Positions 37,153 to 47,460 of a stretch of 64,000 bases of DNA are shown here, piece after piece. Source of the stretch: Linum tenue (lineage: Eukaryota; Streptophyta; Magnoliopsida; Malpighiales; Linaceae); assembly GCA_946122785.1 (NCBI GenBank), contig CAMGYJ010000003.1:2914001-2978000 (forward strand), read 5' to 3'. The position numbers were made by a program, and so were the translations under genes. Each line of letters begins with the position of its first letter. Position 1 is the first letter of the stretch. The notes beneath the pieces were generated by a model. The model had not been told where the DNA came from. It worked only from the letters and a program-made list of their open reading frames with translations, and did not search any database.

Positions 37153-39020
37153 ATGAGTAAATTCAAGAAGTTTCAGCTTATTATTCGGTGGAATGGAAGG
37201 CGACAAACTCTGACATAGGGATTGATTATGAGGACGGTGAATCCACTATGCTGAAAATTGAGTCGCGAATCAATTTTCAAGAACGCTGTGATATTTGTGC
37301 AGACAGGGTTTGTACGAGCGGACAAACGAGACTTGGTAAAATTAGTTATCGGTATCCAGACATGAGTGCTGGCGGGGTTGTGTACCAAGAAGTTGTCATA
37401 AACGATGATGATGCGGTTACGCTGATGTTACAGTTCCTAAGCGATAACGAGATGCAGCTTGCAGAGGTGTATGTTGAGACCGAGACGGTCAGTGAAACTC
37501 ATTCTCACCAGTATTCTTATGATGATGGTTTTGCAGGAGGGTACATATGGGGTGGTAGTTCGAGCAACTACGAAGGAGGTGGTTATACATGAGGTTACGG
37601 AGGGGGTGGTAGTTCAAGGAACTACGGTGGAGGTAGTAGTGCAAGATGGGTGCCATCGAAAGAATACTCGCAACGGGATCAACCTGCCCCATTTGTTGAG
37701 GCCGATGGCGTTCAATGGCCTGCTTGGGGGCCAGAGTGGGTTGAAATCGAGAATACCATTCGATCAAGGTGTACTTCACATGAGCGAGAAGACGATGTTG
37801 GTGATGGTGGTCATGTTGAAACTTCTGGCCCGAGCTATCCATTCGACTCGAGCGACGATGATACTGAGGAAGATTTGAGATTAGTGAGCGAGGAGGAAGA
37901 TACTGATGATACTGACGACGAGGCGGCATTTCGTGAGGCACCGACGCCATACTACACACAGGTTCCAACTCAATTTTTACATAGTTAGAATGATTCCCCC
38001 GACTTTGTCCCTATGCCAGTGTATAATTCGACGGCCAATTTGGAGGTGGGTATGTCGTTCACATAGAAGGACGCTGTGCAGGATGCTTTTACCGAAGAGG
38101 CCTTGAGGCTCAATTTCGAGTGGAAGGTAAAATATTTTGACAGTAGACAACTACATGTCATATGCAAGAATGATGCAGACGGCTGTACGTGGCAACTGCG
38201 GGCTGCAAATATGAAGAGAAAGGGTGCCTGGGTGATTCGAAAAGCTGAGACCAACCACACTTGATCCTCGTCCATACTTTCCCAGGATCACAGGCAACTT
38301 AAAGCAAAGAAAGTTGGGAGAACTATTAAGCACCTTAACGAAGCACAACCAGATATCAAGGTCAAAGCTATCATGGTCGAGGTGAAGGATCGATATTCTT
38401 ACACGATAAGGTACAAAAAAGCATGACATGGAAAGTAGAAAGCCATGGCTGAGGTGTATGGTGATTGGGAGGATTCGTATGCTTTACTCCCTAGACTTAT
38501 GGCCGCAATGGAGGATTCCAACCCTGGGACTGTTTTCGTGCCAGTATACAACAATGTATACACTGAGGATCAAGTTTGAGTACAGGAGAAGTTGATGTTT
38601 CACCGTCTTTTTTGGGCTTTCAAACCATGCATTGACGGGTTTGCGTTCTGCATACCAGTTATTCAGGTATTTTAATAACTGTTTACTGTTTGAAATGTTG
38701 TATTCTTTCCTGCTAAGTAAATTTCATACTAATTACATCCTAATTTTTAATTAGGTTGATGAAAATTTCCTTACTGGGAAGTACAGAGAAACTCTTCTCA
38801 TTGCCACTGGCGTTGATGGAAACAAGCGAATTTTTCCGCTTGCATTTGCATTAGTGGAAGGGGACAACAGCTTAAGTTGTGCATGGTTCTTTGACCAACT
38901 ACACGAACACGTGACATAGCGGGAGGGTATTACGATTATATCCGATTGACACGCGGGGATTAGGAATGCTGTGGGTGGTTTTCTTGACGAGCGGGGATGG
39001 ACATTGCCGTAAGGTGGAAC
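37153..39020 (+). pseudogene. MuDR/MULE transposase, inactivated
   Basis: Conserved pieces appear in family order: FQLIIRWNGRR near the start (frame shifted after about 37185), KISYRYPD at about 37340, and acidic and Gly-rich spacer sequence. The zinc-type DNA-binding segment follows (FEWKVKYFDSRQLHVICKND, then GCTWQLRA, 38118-38210). After an intron (GT at 38668, AG at 38755) comes the catalytic MULE core DENFLTGKYRETLLIATGVDG, FPLAFALVEGDNSLSCAWFF and IISD-stop-HAGIRNAV. The core normally supplies the DDE acids. It is interrupted by several stops, including TGA where CGA is expected in ISDRHAGI and TAG in HVTQREG, plus at least one frameshift. The C-terminal part is missing and the sequence runs into the opposing gene near 39.02 kb. 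It cannot encode an active enzyme. Confidence 0.8.
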
Positions 39021-39642
39021 GTATGGGTTTCGAGGCGCCATCGCTCCGACATTGTCGTAAGCAGATCGTTGTCGATTTCAATCCGCATGAAATGCCTCAG
39101 CATACCCAACCCGACCCTCTCTATATATGGCGCCAACCGATCATGCCAAGCGGGAAGGTTTGTGGTCCCTTTATGAATGACGTGAATAAGTGATTCCTAC
39201 AAAAAAAAGGAAAAACATCAATTAGTTAGTTAAAAGAAAGCAAAATAAAACCTTCTTAAATAATAAAATAAAGCAAAACAAATCATCAATTTACCGGATT
39301 GTTGTCCCAAATTGCACGAGAGCGATGTGCTTCTTGATCGGTTAAATACTTCGTATCTCTTGGCCCATAATGGATATACAATCGAGGATCATATATCTCG
39401 ACACCCATCTATAAAAAAGTAATGAAATCAGATTGTTTTGATTATAAAAAATCACAAAATCAAATTGTTTCGTTTAAAAAAAAATCACAAAAGAAAAACC
39501 AAGAACCTACCCGAAGAGCCTCTTCGTCCATTTTTTGGCGGAAGCCGGACAAAGGTTCAACGGGTTTATAAAGGATGAGGGCTTTAGGGTATAACTCTAG
39601 TAATTCTTTCTGATGTGGAAGATCAGACTTAGCCGCAACCAC
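39013..39642 (-). pseudogene. Plant mobile domain (PMD/MAIN-like) gene fragment inside the MULE
   Basis: Three exon-like pieces lie on minus: 39642-39511 (MVAAKSDLPHQKELLELYPK and onward), 39408-39295 (IYDPRLYIHYGPRDTKYLTD) and 39196 to about 39013. Consensus GT and AG sites bound each junction. The last piece has the PMD signature VGLGMLRHFMRIEIDNDLL, MSERWRLETHTFHL, but shifts frame before YGN and ends there. Full-length PMD proteins continue with the EMT-LQDV-LLGL region, absent here. PMD genes are known both as host genes (MAIN, MAIL1) and as passengers of MULEs and Gypsy elements, and this copy is the latter. It is truncated and non-functional. Confidence 0.65.
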
Positions 39643-39779
39643 AAAGCATACTTAGAACGAGGCTAGAGTGGATGGAGGGTGGGAGAAAGAAGTGTAAATG
39701 TGGTGGTGTGATTTGGAGGGGGGGGGGGGGAAGGGGGGAGGAATGGTTCTATTTACAGGGGAGGGAAGGTTGTGCGTTA

Positions 39780-40280
39780 AAACACAAACTGCGCCATCAC
39801 CGCCTTTGACAAAGGCGGTGAATAAATCGCCTTTATCGAAGACGGTGAAGGGCGCAGATCAAGCTGACGTGGGACGTTGTGAGACGTCGAATCTGGGAAG
39901 AAAACCAAAATCTGCGCCTCACCGCATCTAACGGCAATGGTGATCTGCTTCGCGACGCGGATCGTTGACGTGGACAAACGCGGGGTATTCACCCCATTTG
40001 TCTAACACGGTGAATACACAGCGTTTGTCCACGTAAGCGATCCGCGTCGCTTTCATCGTGGCTGATCGATACGGTGAATTTTTCACCGCGTTTGATTAAA
40101 ACGGTGATGTCTTCACCATTTTCGTTTAAAGCAGTGTATGGTAAGCTCGTTATTTACCGTTTTGCTTAACGACGGTGAATACGTCGTCATTTTAATATAA
40201 AACGGTGAAATGTTAACCATGTTTGTCTAATGCGATGATTGTATTCACTGCGTTTGTCAAAAACGGTGAATGTGAAACAT
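39780..40280. repeat. Right subterminal array of ACGGTGAA/TTCACCG motifs
   Basis: About a dozen copies of CGGTGAA or its inverse occur at irregular 20-50 bp spacing, many as short inverted pairs such as ACGGTGAATTTTTCACCG near 40074. Matching copies occur at the left end (36590-36660 and 36740-36800). Such arrays in MULE ends are usually transposase-binding regions; that role is inferred here. Confidence 0.6.
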
Positions 40281-40718
40281 GTGTACTTTGAGAATTTTTT
40301 TTATAACTTATGTATTTTGAGAGTTTTTTTTTAAAACTAGTGTACTTTGGAATTTTTTCCAAAAAATTCATTTTATTATGCACAACCTCGGTACAATTTG
40401 ACCATTCTTGCTTCAATCCTTTTCCCATTCGTGTTTCCCTTTCTCTTGAGAGCTTGGAAACTTTTCAAAAGAAGTTAGGGTCACCATAGTGAAAAACAAA
40501 AAAGAAAGGGCTCTTCCTAGTACCAACTTCATCTTATCTCACTTTTTCTTGAAAATGGATGGAGGTAAAGCTCCGCACAATTAGTCCTTTAAGTAATTCT
40601 GAACGAGATTCGATGTTTAAAAGTTCATTAGATAGTAGAAACTTGGTTGATTGTAATTGGAAAATGTAAATCTTCATATGCGATTTGACATGATATGTGG
40701 CTAAGTAGTCAATCATAC

Positions 40719-41223
40719 CAGGGGCGGAGCTAGGATCCAGTGATCGGGGGGCCGGACATTTTTGTATAGTATACGTAAAAAAAAATTAAGAAAATATTTA
40801 CATTGTGAGTCATAAGCTCCAAAATTTAATCATCTAGACTCTGAAATTTAATTATCTAAATTAGAAAAATGTTATAAGCTCCAAAATTTCATTATCTAGT
40901 TTGAACTTTGAAATTAAAAAATATTTGAATAAGTACAAAAGTTAAGTGATCAGTCTAAATTTTAAACAAAAACTTAACCAAATTAGGAAAACTGACAAAA
41001 AAATATTGCTACCAAGGATTGAACCATGGTACTGCATATTCACAAGTAGCTACTGCATTCCGTTAGACTAGAGCCAGATATAGTTACTCATTTTTGCACG
41101 GTATTGTTATTCTACAATAGTTAACTTCTTCATAATTTTCAAAATTCTCGATATTTTTACATACGATCTCCAAAATTCTCGGGGGTTCAGGGCCCCCCGA
41201 GGCACAAGGTAGCTCCGCCCCTG
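40719..41223. mobile_element. Non-autonomous hAT-like element (505 bp)
   Basis: Terminal inverted repeats CAGGGGCGGAGCTAG and GTAGCTCCGCCCCTG are almost perfect. Flanks AATCATAC (40711-40718) and TATCATAC (41224-41231) differ only at the first base. The right end carries GGGCCCCCCGAGG next to the terminus, the left end the matching CGGGGGGCCGG. The interior is AT-rich without an ORF. It represents a different hAT family from the other copies here. Confidence 0.88.
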
Positions 41224-41480
41224 TATCATACCATTAGTTTATGAAACTAAAAGCTTATTTCCAAGTGTGAGGGATGCTCTTTATTGAAAAAAGTTATGTT
41301 GATATAGTATGTTCATTTAGCACTTTATTTTGATTTTAGAAAATAACAAAAGAATATGGACATAAGAGTACTTTGCCTCCAACAACTCGAATGTCTTTAA
41401 AGAACCCCTCAAAGATAGGATGTTTCGATTACTCAAGGAACTAAAAAAGGAAGGACAACCCGCCCTTAGTGACTCAACGA

Positions 41481-41864
41481 GTTATCTGTTGAGCAATGAA
41501 GCCTAACAATCAATCCTAAGAGAAAGTAGACTAGCAACTCAAAACCAAAGTCCAAAAATTTCCAGAGACCACGAGTAGAATGGAGAAGAAGAGTTGCGAG
41601 CTATGGATTTTAAAATAAGGATCTTTAAGTTTAAAATTGTAACGCAAGAATTGAAATATCTTACTGTACTGGAGGTTATCTGTTGAGCAATGAAGCCTAA
41701 CAATCAATCCTAAGTGAAAGTAGACTAGCAACTCAAAACCAAAGTCTAAAAATTTCCAGAGACCACGAGCAGAATGGAGAAGAAGAGTTGCGAGCTATGG
41801 ATTTTAAAATAAGGATCTTTAAGTTTAAAATTGTGACGCAAGAATTGAAATATCGTACTGGAGG
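41481..41864. repeat. Tandem duplication of a ~190-bp unit
   Basis: Two adjacent copies begin GTTATCTGTTGAGCAATGAA (41481 and 41675) and run through GAGAAGAAGAGTTGCGAGC to TTGAAATATC. They are nearly identical. A diverged single copy is seen near 58654-58760, so this DNA belongs to the segmental duplication that also contains the phytocyanin genes. Confidence 0.8.
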
Positions 41865-44046
41865 TTTGTACTGGAAAAGTCAGCGGTAAGGTATTTATGC
41901 TAAAATCGTGGTGTAACCATGGCTCAACCGCTCGGCTTCATACCGTCTACTGATTTAGCCTCCATATATAGAAGATTATTTTGTTGAACCGCCAGTAAAG
42001 TATGGTACCACACTTGGGTTGATCACGAGTAAATTGTAGATGCAAGAAAGAAAATGGGTTTTTGATTATCTGAGCTCCAAAAATTTCCTTTATTAATATA
42101 ATGTATGTGAGAAATTGTTTTCCGGCGAGAAAACTTGCGTTGAAATAAATTAATTGCACCTTTGACTTCTTTGGACAACGATCACTAAACACGGTTCACA
42201 CCTCTTCAAACACAGTTCGAACGAGGGTGTTCGATGTTTACACGACTCTCGAGACAGATCTACATTAAGTTACTCCTACTCCTATGGAGGTTCTGAGAGA
42301 GCTCCAAATCTACGACTACTGATAAAAAGTTGCAGAGGAAAGATAAGATTGATAAAACTTGACAAGTAGTGTCGAGTGGTGATTTTTGCGGGCCTTTCTC
42401 TGTCGCTCTATCCTCTTATTTATAGCCTTGAGTGGGTAACTGTCGTAGAAAAACTGCCTCGGATAACCTCCAAAAGGAACTGCTCCCTGCTTCTTCGTAA
42501 CGTGGCTGACGTGTCCTTTGAACGTGGGATGAGTAGCAGTTATCTCTCAACCGCCTATGTGTCTCTCTTGAAACCGTCGTAGGAGCTTGTAGCATGCCTC
42601 ATATATCACGGCCATGGACTTCTTTACTCATGTCCATGGCCCTCTTGGGACTTAGTCTCTAGTGAATAATATTTCATCCCCATGTCATTCTCCTTCGTGT
42701 CCATGGCCCCTCTCGTGAGGCGGCATGGCCTCTCAGATTATCATATGGCATGGCCTCTTGTTTGCTCCCATGGACCTCTCAATCATGGACATGGCCTCCC
42801 TCATGAAGCAGCAAGTCCTTCCCCCATACTTAGAATTATTTCGGTTGTTTGGTTTAGATCATGAGGCGGCATTGCCTCTTTATTCGCGGCCATGGACCTC
42901 TCATTCATGTCCGTGGCCCTTTCTGTTGGACGGCATTGGCCTCCTCATACTTAGCATTTTTCACGTGTCCTCTTGTCTCGCGTCCATGGCCGTCACGTAT
43001 GACACGGCCATGGACCTCTTAATCATCCACATGGCCCTATATTCTCATACTTAGAATATTTTTATCGCACCGGGTCTTCATTGAGGTGGCATGTACCTCT
43101 TCCAGACTTGGTTAAATTTTCACTCATTCGGCCTTATTGGTGAGGCGGCACGGCCTCTCCGTTGATTTAGTAGCTTGGGCTTAAAATCAATATCCATAAG
43201 GCCCAACTTAAACAACATTAATTGTTATAATGGGTGTGGCCTTATAAACTCATTAATTATCTTGTAACTCACCAATGTGGTACAAGACAAAAATGTATAG
43301 TGTAAACAAATGCCCCCCAACTACTTAGTGCATAAGAATTATGGACTAAGTAGTTGAACACCACCATGCTAGCGAAAGTAACAAGATGGCTAGTGTCTAC
43401 TCAACACACCTAGTTCGTCCTTAGCCAAAATTTGGCTTTCACGTCAAGCCAACACGGTAGGATGGTACTCGACGTCAAAACTTGTCTCATGCCTTTTAAT
43501 GGTCAAGCCGCCTAATGCATTCAACGAGATACCAACTTCACTTTATCACCTACACCCTCATTGACATCTCGTACTTGGCCACATGGTTGAGAGAATAACT
43601 TAGAATTTTTCGCACCTATTTTGGCATAGATTGGCTCATCCCACCTCGTCACAAGGCTAGACAGTTCCCTCGCGACAAGTCAAGCCGTCTACTTTTTTGC
43701 CTTAGAAAAAATAATGTTCATTTTTTATGTTGGTAGAGACATTATGGTCACCACTCTTCTACTACCACTTTCAAGCCATCATGCCCCCCAGCCGTGGCTA
43801 CTCGGGACAAGATAACATGGCATGGCATGACCTGATGTATGGCTCGTCATGTCAAGCCATCACAATAACTTGGTGGCAAGATCTTCATGTCGAAGTCTAA
43901 CAACTCCGACTCAAGATTTTCACTTTGATATTTTCCTTCTATCTTTTCTTTTAGCCATGGTTGGCTACAATATTTCTTTTATAACTAATATATAATAAGT
44001 ACATTATATAAATTTATTTATTTTATATGGCAAGAAGTGACAAATG

Positions 44047-46131
44047 TCACTGCTCTCCATAGCCTTTGGCAACAATCAATGTACCAAAGGTGTACACCCA
44101 TTGCCAAGTCCATGGATTAAAACATGCAAGCCATCCATATACCACATGCTTCTTTTCCTCCATGGAACATGATTCTCCATACATTAATTTTGAATCTTCT
44201 AGCTTACCAGTGGGTGGTATATGATCAGCATGTCTAGCCTTGGTGGCCTTGCATGGGGCCTCCTGCTCATATGCTTTAGCCACATCACTTGACATGTTAA
44301 GACGACCATGGGTTTTCCTCTGCCTTGGTTTCCTCATGGTTGAGACATGCTTACTCTCCTCATGTTGTTGGAGACGATGTCCAGTCTTGACAAGTTGGCG
44401 ACCACCCATGTGGCCCACTTGATTTTGTCTTTCAACCTCCAAACCTTGTTGGCTCCTACCCTTAGCACACGACCATCTTTGGTTCTTTGTGAGGCCATGT
44501 CTGGTTTGTGTGTATGATACCTTCTTATACATGCCCCTATGTCCATCATTCATGATTGATGGCATGTACTTACTACTCATGGACATGGACTTGCCCCCCT
44601 GTCTACACTTAGCCAAACTTGCGTACTTATCACAAGCATGTGTAAGTTGGAATTCTTTTAGATTCTTGGACATGCCCCCTACTCCATTTTTCATGGTGGG
44701 TGACATGCCTGCTTGCCCATACTTAGCTAAATTTTTAACACTACGAGAACTCTTTTTGGCTTTCCCACATCTTTTCTGATTGGACTTGACCCCATGTCCA
44801 TTATTTGTGATTGGTGGCATGCCCTCTTGTCCAGACTTAACCATATTTTTACACTTATAAAAGCCATGGGTGGCTTGGAACTGTTGTGTCTTCCAAAACA
44901 TGCCCCCTACTTCATACTTCATGATGGGTGACATGCCCCCATGTCCAGGTTTAGCCAGACTAGCATGCTTATCATATGCATGTGTGGCTTGGATTTCATA
45001 TGGCTTCTTGGACATGCATTGTCCATACTTGGCCAAATTTTTAAATCCACAATAACTTTTTATGGGTTTCTCACGTAGTGACTTGTTAGATATGCCCTCG
45101 TGTCCACTCGAAGTGGTTGGAGGCATGCCCCCCTTTCCATACTTAGCCAAATTAGTATGCTTAGCACAAGCATGTGTTGCTTGTGATTGGTGTAGCCTCT
45201 TAGACACCGCATGCCCCCCAGACGGACATCTCGGGTTTAGCTTGTGGGAAGTTAGACTTTCATGCCCCCCTTGCCGAGCTCTATGCGTTTTGAGTCCATC
45301 AGAATCGCCTCCTTGCATACTCCATAGGGGTGGCATTGGGGGCTGGCAAGCAGGTGGTGGTACTTGGTCCACATTGAATGGATCTTCACCATCTCGTCCA
45401 TTGACAAGTGTCTCATCTGATCTTGCCTCGAGAACAAGAGGTTGAACATCACCTTGTACATGCAAGACCCCATGATTGGTGTTCAAAGTGGAGGTGGACC
45501 TCTCACCATAACTATCACATTGATGGAGTGGTTTGCTTGCCACTGGAGGTGACAAGCTCTTCTGCCATAGTTGGCCATTCTGGTCATTATCAGAAGAGTT
45601 TGTACCATCTAGTGGCAAATCTCTTGATTTAACCACTTGCTTTATCAAAAGGTGTTTCAAATCATTGAAATCATCATTATTTTTGTTAATCAACTCTATA
45701 AGTTGACTTAAACGATTATCTAGATGAGAAGTGAGAGATGCTAGGCGGAGGCTTACTTGTTGGGCACCACGATGAAGGCCGACTAGGCATCCCTCCAAGG
45801 GATAACGATGTTCCTCCATGGCACTGACGTTCTCCACCCTCAACATGCGGTTCTCCTCCATGGCTTGACGGTTTTCCGCCATCATCTTGCGGTTCTCCTC
45901 CAAGGCTTGACGATTCTCCACCATCATCTTGCGGTCTTCCTCCAATATTTTGTGAAGTGACTTGATGTTGGTGGTTATATCAACACTTGGTGCCGCCGGT
46001 GATAAAGTCTCCACCACGCCATTGTTTCCGGCAACATCCTTCATCTCTTGACCAAATTCAAACTTAGCCACTTGCTTCATCACAAATCCAGGTGAGAGAT
46101 CACCTTCTTGTTGCCTCTGTCTTGGAGCCAT
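44047..46131 (-). CDS. Repeat-rich retrotransposon ORF of unknown function (694 aa)
   Basis: The start chosen is MAPRQRQQEGDLSP (46131), the first ATG after the primer site. The frame stays open upstream into the LTR to 46245 but would then read through the primer site. Residues about 60-110 form a charged coiled-coil with repeats of the type ENRKMMAENRQAMEENR. A heptad-like SLRLASLTSHLDNRLSQLIE follows, then a Ser/Asp linker. The C-terminal half has at least five degenerate repeats built on NLAKYGQGGMPP, ATHAxDKHASLAK and GHGG. It is rich in Lys, Gly and His, and its scattered Cys do not form the CCHC gag knuckle. No capsid or enzymatic domain is recognised. It may be a diverged Gag-like or RNA-binding protein, but that is a guess. 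The uninterrupted frame fits a recent insertion. Confidence 0.6.
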   Translation of the reverse strand: MAPRQRQQEGDLSPGFVMKQVAKFEFGQEMKDVAGNNGVVETLSPAAPSVDITTNIKSLHKILEEDRKMMVENRQALEENRKMMAENRQAMEENRMLRVENVSAMEEHRYPLEGCLVGLHRGAQQVSLRLASLTSHLDNRLSQLIELINKNNDDFNDLKHLLIKQVVKSRDLPLDGTNSSDNDQNGQLWQKSLSPPVASKPLHQCDSYGERSTSTLNTNHGVLHVQGDVQPLVLEARSDETLVNGRDGEDPFNVDQVPPPACQPPMPPLWSMQGGDSDGLKTHRARQGGHESLTSHKLNPRCPSGGHAVSKRLHQSQATHACAKHTNLAKYGKGGMPPTTSSGHEGISNKSLREKPIKSYCGFKNLAKYGQCMSKKPYEIQATHAYDKHASLAKPGHGGMSPIMKYEVGGMFWKTQQFQATHGFYKCKNMVKSGQEGMPPITNNGHGVKSNQKRCGKAKKSSRSVKNLAKYGQAGMSPTMKNGVGGMSKNLKEFQLTHACDKYASLAKCRQGGKSMSMSSKYMPSIMNDGHRGMYKKVSYTQTRHGLTKNQRWSCAKGRSQQGLEVERQNQVGHMGGRQLVKTGHRLQQHEESKHVSTMRKPRQRKTHGRLNMSSDVAKAYEQEAPCKATKARHADHIPPTGKLEDSKLMYGESCSMEEKKHVVYGWLACFNPWTWQWVYTFGTLIVAKGYGEQ

Positions 46132-46469
46132 CAGATCAAACACAAGGTCCCACCAGGTGTGCCAAATTTGTTTTCCGGCGAGAAAACTTGCGTTGAAATA
46201 AATTAATTGCACCTTTGACTTCTTTGGACAACGATCACTAAACACGGTTCACACCTCTTCAAACACAGTTCGAACGAGGGTGTTCGATGTTTACACGACT
46301 CTCGAGACAGATCTACATTAAGTTACTCCTACTCCTATGGAGGTTCTGAGAGAGCTCCAAATCTACGACTACTGATAAAAAGTTGCAGAGGAAAGATAAG
46401 ATTGATAAAACTTGACAAGTAGTGTCGAGTGGTGATTTTTGCGGGCCTTTCTCTGTCGCTCTATCCTCT

Positions 46470-46478
46470 TATTTATAG
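46470..46478 (-). promoter_or_regulatory. TATA box in the 5' LTR
   Basis: On minus, GGCTATAAATAAGAGG is a strong plant TATA context. It places transcription start near 46440 and divides the LTR into U3 (about 47361-46445) and R-U5. The same site exists in the 3' LTR at 42417-42425. Confidence 0.6.
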
Positions 46479-47460
46479 CCTTGAGTGGGTAACTGTCGTA
46501 GAAAAACTGCCTCGGATAACCTCCAAAAGGAACTGCTCCCTGCTTCTTCGTAACGTGGCTGACGTGTCCTTTGAACGTGGGATGAGTAGCAGTTATCTCT
46601 CAACCGCCTATGTGTCTCTCTTGAAACCGTCGTAGGAGCTTGTAGCATGCCTCATATATCACGGCCATGGACTTCTTTACTCATGTCCATGGCCCTCTTG
46701 GGACTTAGTCTCTAGTGAATAATATTTCATCCCCATGTCATTCTCCTTCGTGTCCATGGCCCCTCTCGTGAGGCGGCATGGCCTCTCAGATTATCATATG
46801 GCATGGCCTCTTGTTTGCTCCCATGGACCTCTCAATCATGGACATGGCCTCCCTCATGAAGCAGCAAGTCCTTCCCCCATACTTAGAATTATTTCGGTTG
46901 TTTGGTTTAGATCATGAGGCGGCATTGCCTCTTTATTCGCGGCCATGGACCTCTCATTCATGTCCGTGGCCCTTTCTGTTGGACGGCATTGGCCTCCTCA
47001 TACTTAGCATTTTTCACGTGTCCTCTTGTCTCGCGTCCATGGCCGTCACGTATGACACGGCCATGGACCTCTTAATCATCCACATGGCCCTATATTCTCA
47101 TACTTAGAATATTTTTATCGCACCGGGTCTTCATTGAGGTGGCATGTACCTCTTCCAGACTTGGTTAAATTTTCACTCATTCGGCCTTATTGGTGAGGCG
47201 GCACGGCCTCTCCGTTGATTTAGTAGCTTGGGCTTAAAATCAATATCCATAAGGCCCAACTTAAACAACATTAATTGTTATAATGGGTGTGGCCTTATAA
47301 ACTCATTAATTATCTTGTAACTCACCAATGTGGTACAAGACAAAAATGTATAGTGTAAACAGAAATACAATCTATATAACAACCAATAACCAACACAAGA
47401 ATACATATATATATAAAAAAATCACATTCCGGGCTGAAATGTGTCACCTGATCACTCCAT

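Larger units (their letters stand above)
36551..40360. mobile_element. Degenerate Mutator-like element (MULE) with divergent transposase and plant-mobile-domain genes
   Basis: A broken MuDR-type transposase on + (37153 to about 39020) faces a broken plant-mobile-domain gene on minus (about 39013-39642). Both ends are arrays of ACGGTGAA and its inverse TTCACCG (36590-36660 and 39790-40275), as expected of long MULE terminal repeats. A possible outer end pair is GGAATTTTTTTTTAAG near 36554 and CTTTGGAATTTTTTCC near 40345-40360. No 9-10 bp target duplication was found, so the borders are approximate. Confidence 0.7.
42116..47361 (-). mobile_element. Young non-autonomous LTR retrotransposon (5,246 bp)
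   Basis: Two 1,193-bp LTRs (42116-43308 and 46169-47361, offset 4,053 bp) start TGTTTTCCGG and end GTGTAAACA; I found no difference between them. The 5-bp duplication GAAAT flanks the element (42111-42115, 47362-47366). On minus, the sequence after the 5' LTR (46169-47361) is ATTTGGCACACCTGGTGGGA, a primer-site-like sequence. A polypurine tract, GTTGGGGGGCATT, precedes the 3' LTR. The 2.86-kb interior carries one long ORF and no protease, reverse transcriptase, RNase H or integrase, so it depends on an autonomous partner. It lies in the same orientation as, and just downstream of, phytocyanin copy A. Confidence 0.95.

Noticed and set aside
37489..37968. 159-aa minus frame over the MULE transposase
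   Set aside because: It is the complement of the Gly/Asp-rich transposase spacer and has no independent signal.
41947..42192. 81-aa minus frame starting MFSDRCPKKSK
   Set aside because: It is the LTR-encoded head of the retrotransposon frame running out of the 3' LTR into host DNA, not a gene.
42376..43054. Open frames on + inside the 3' LTR, repeated at 46429-47107
   Set aside because: They are duplicated only because the LTR is duplicated, and they lie on the antisense strand of the element.
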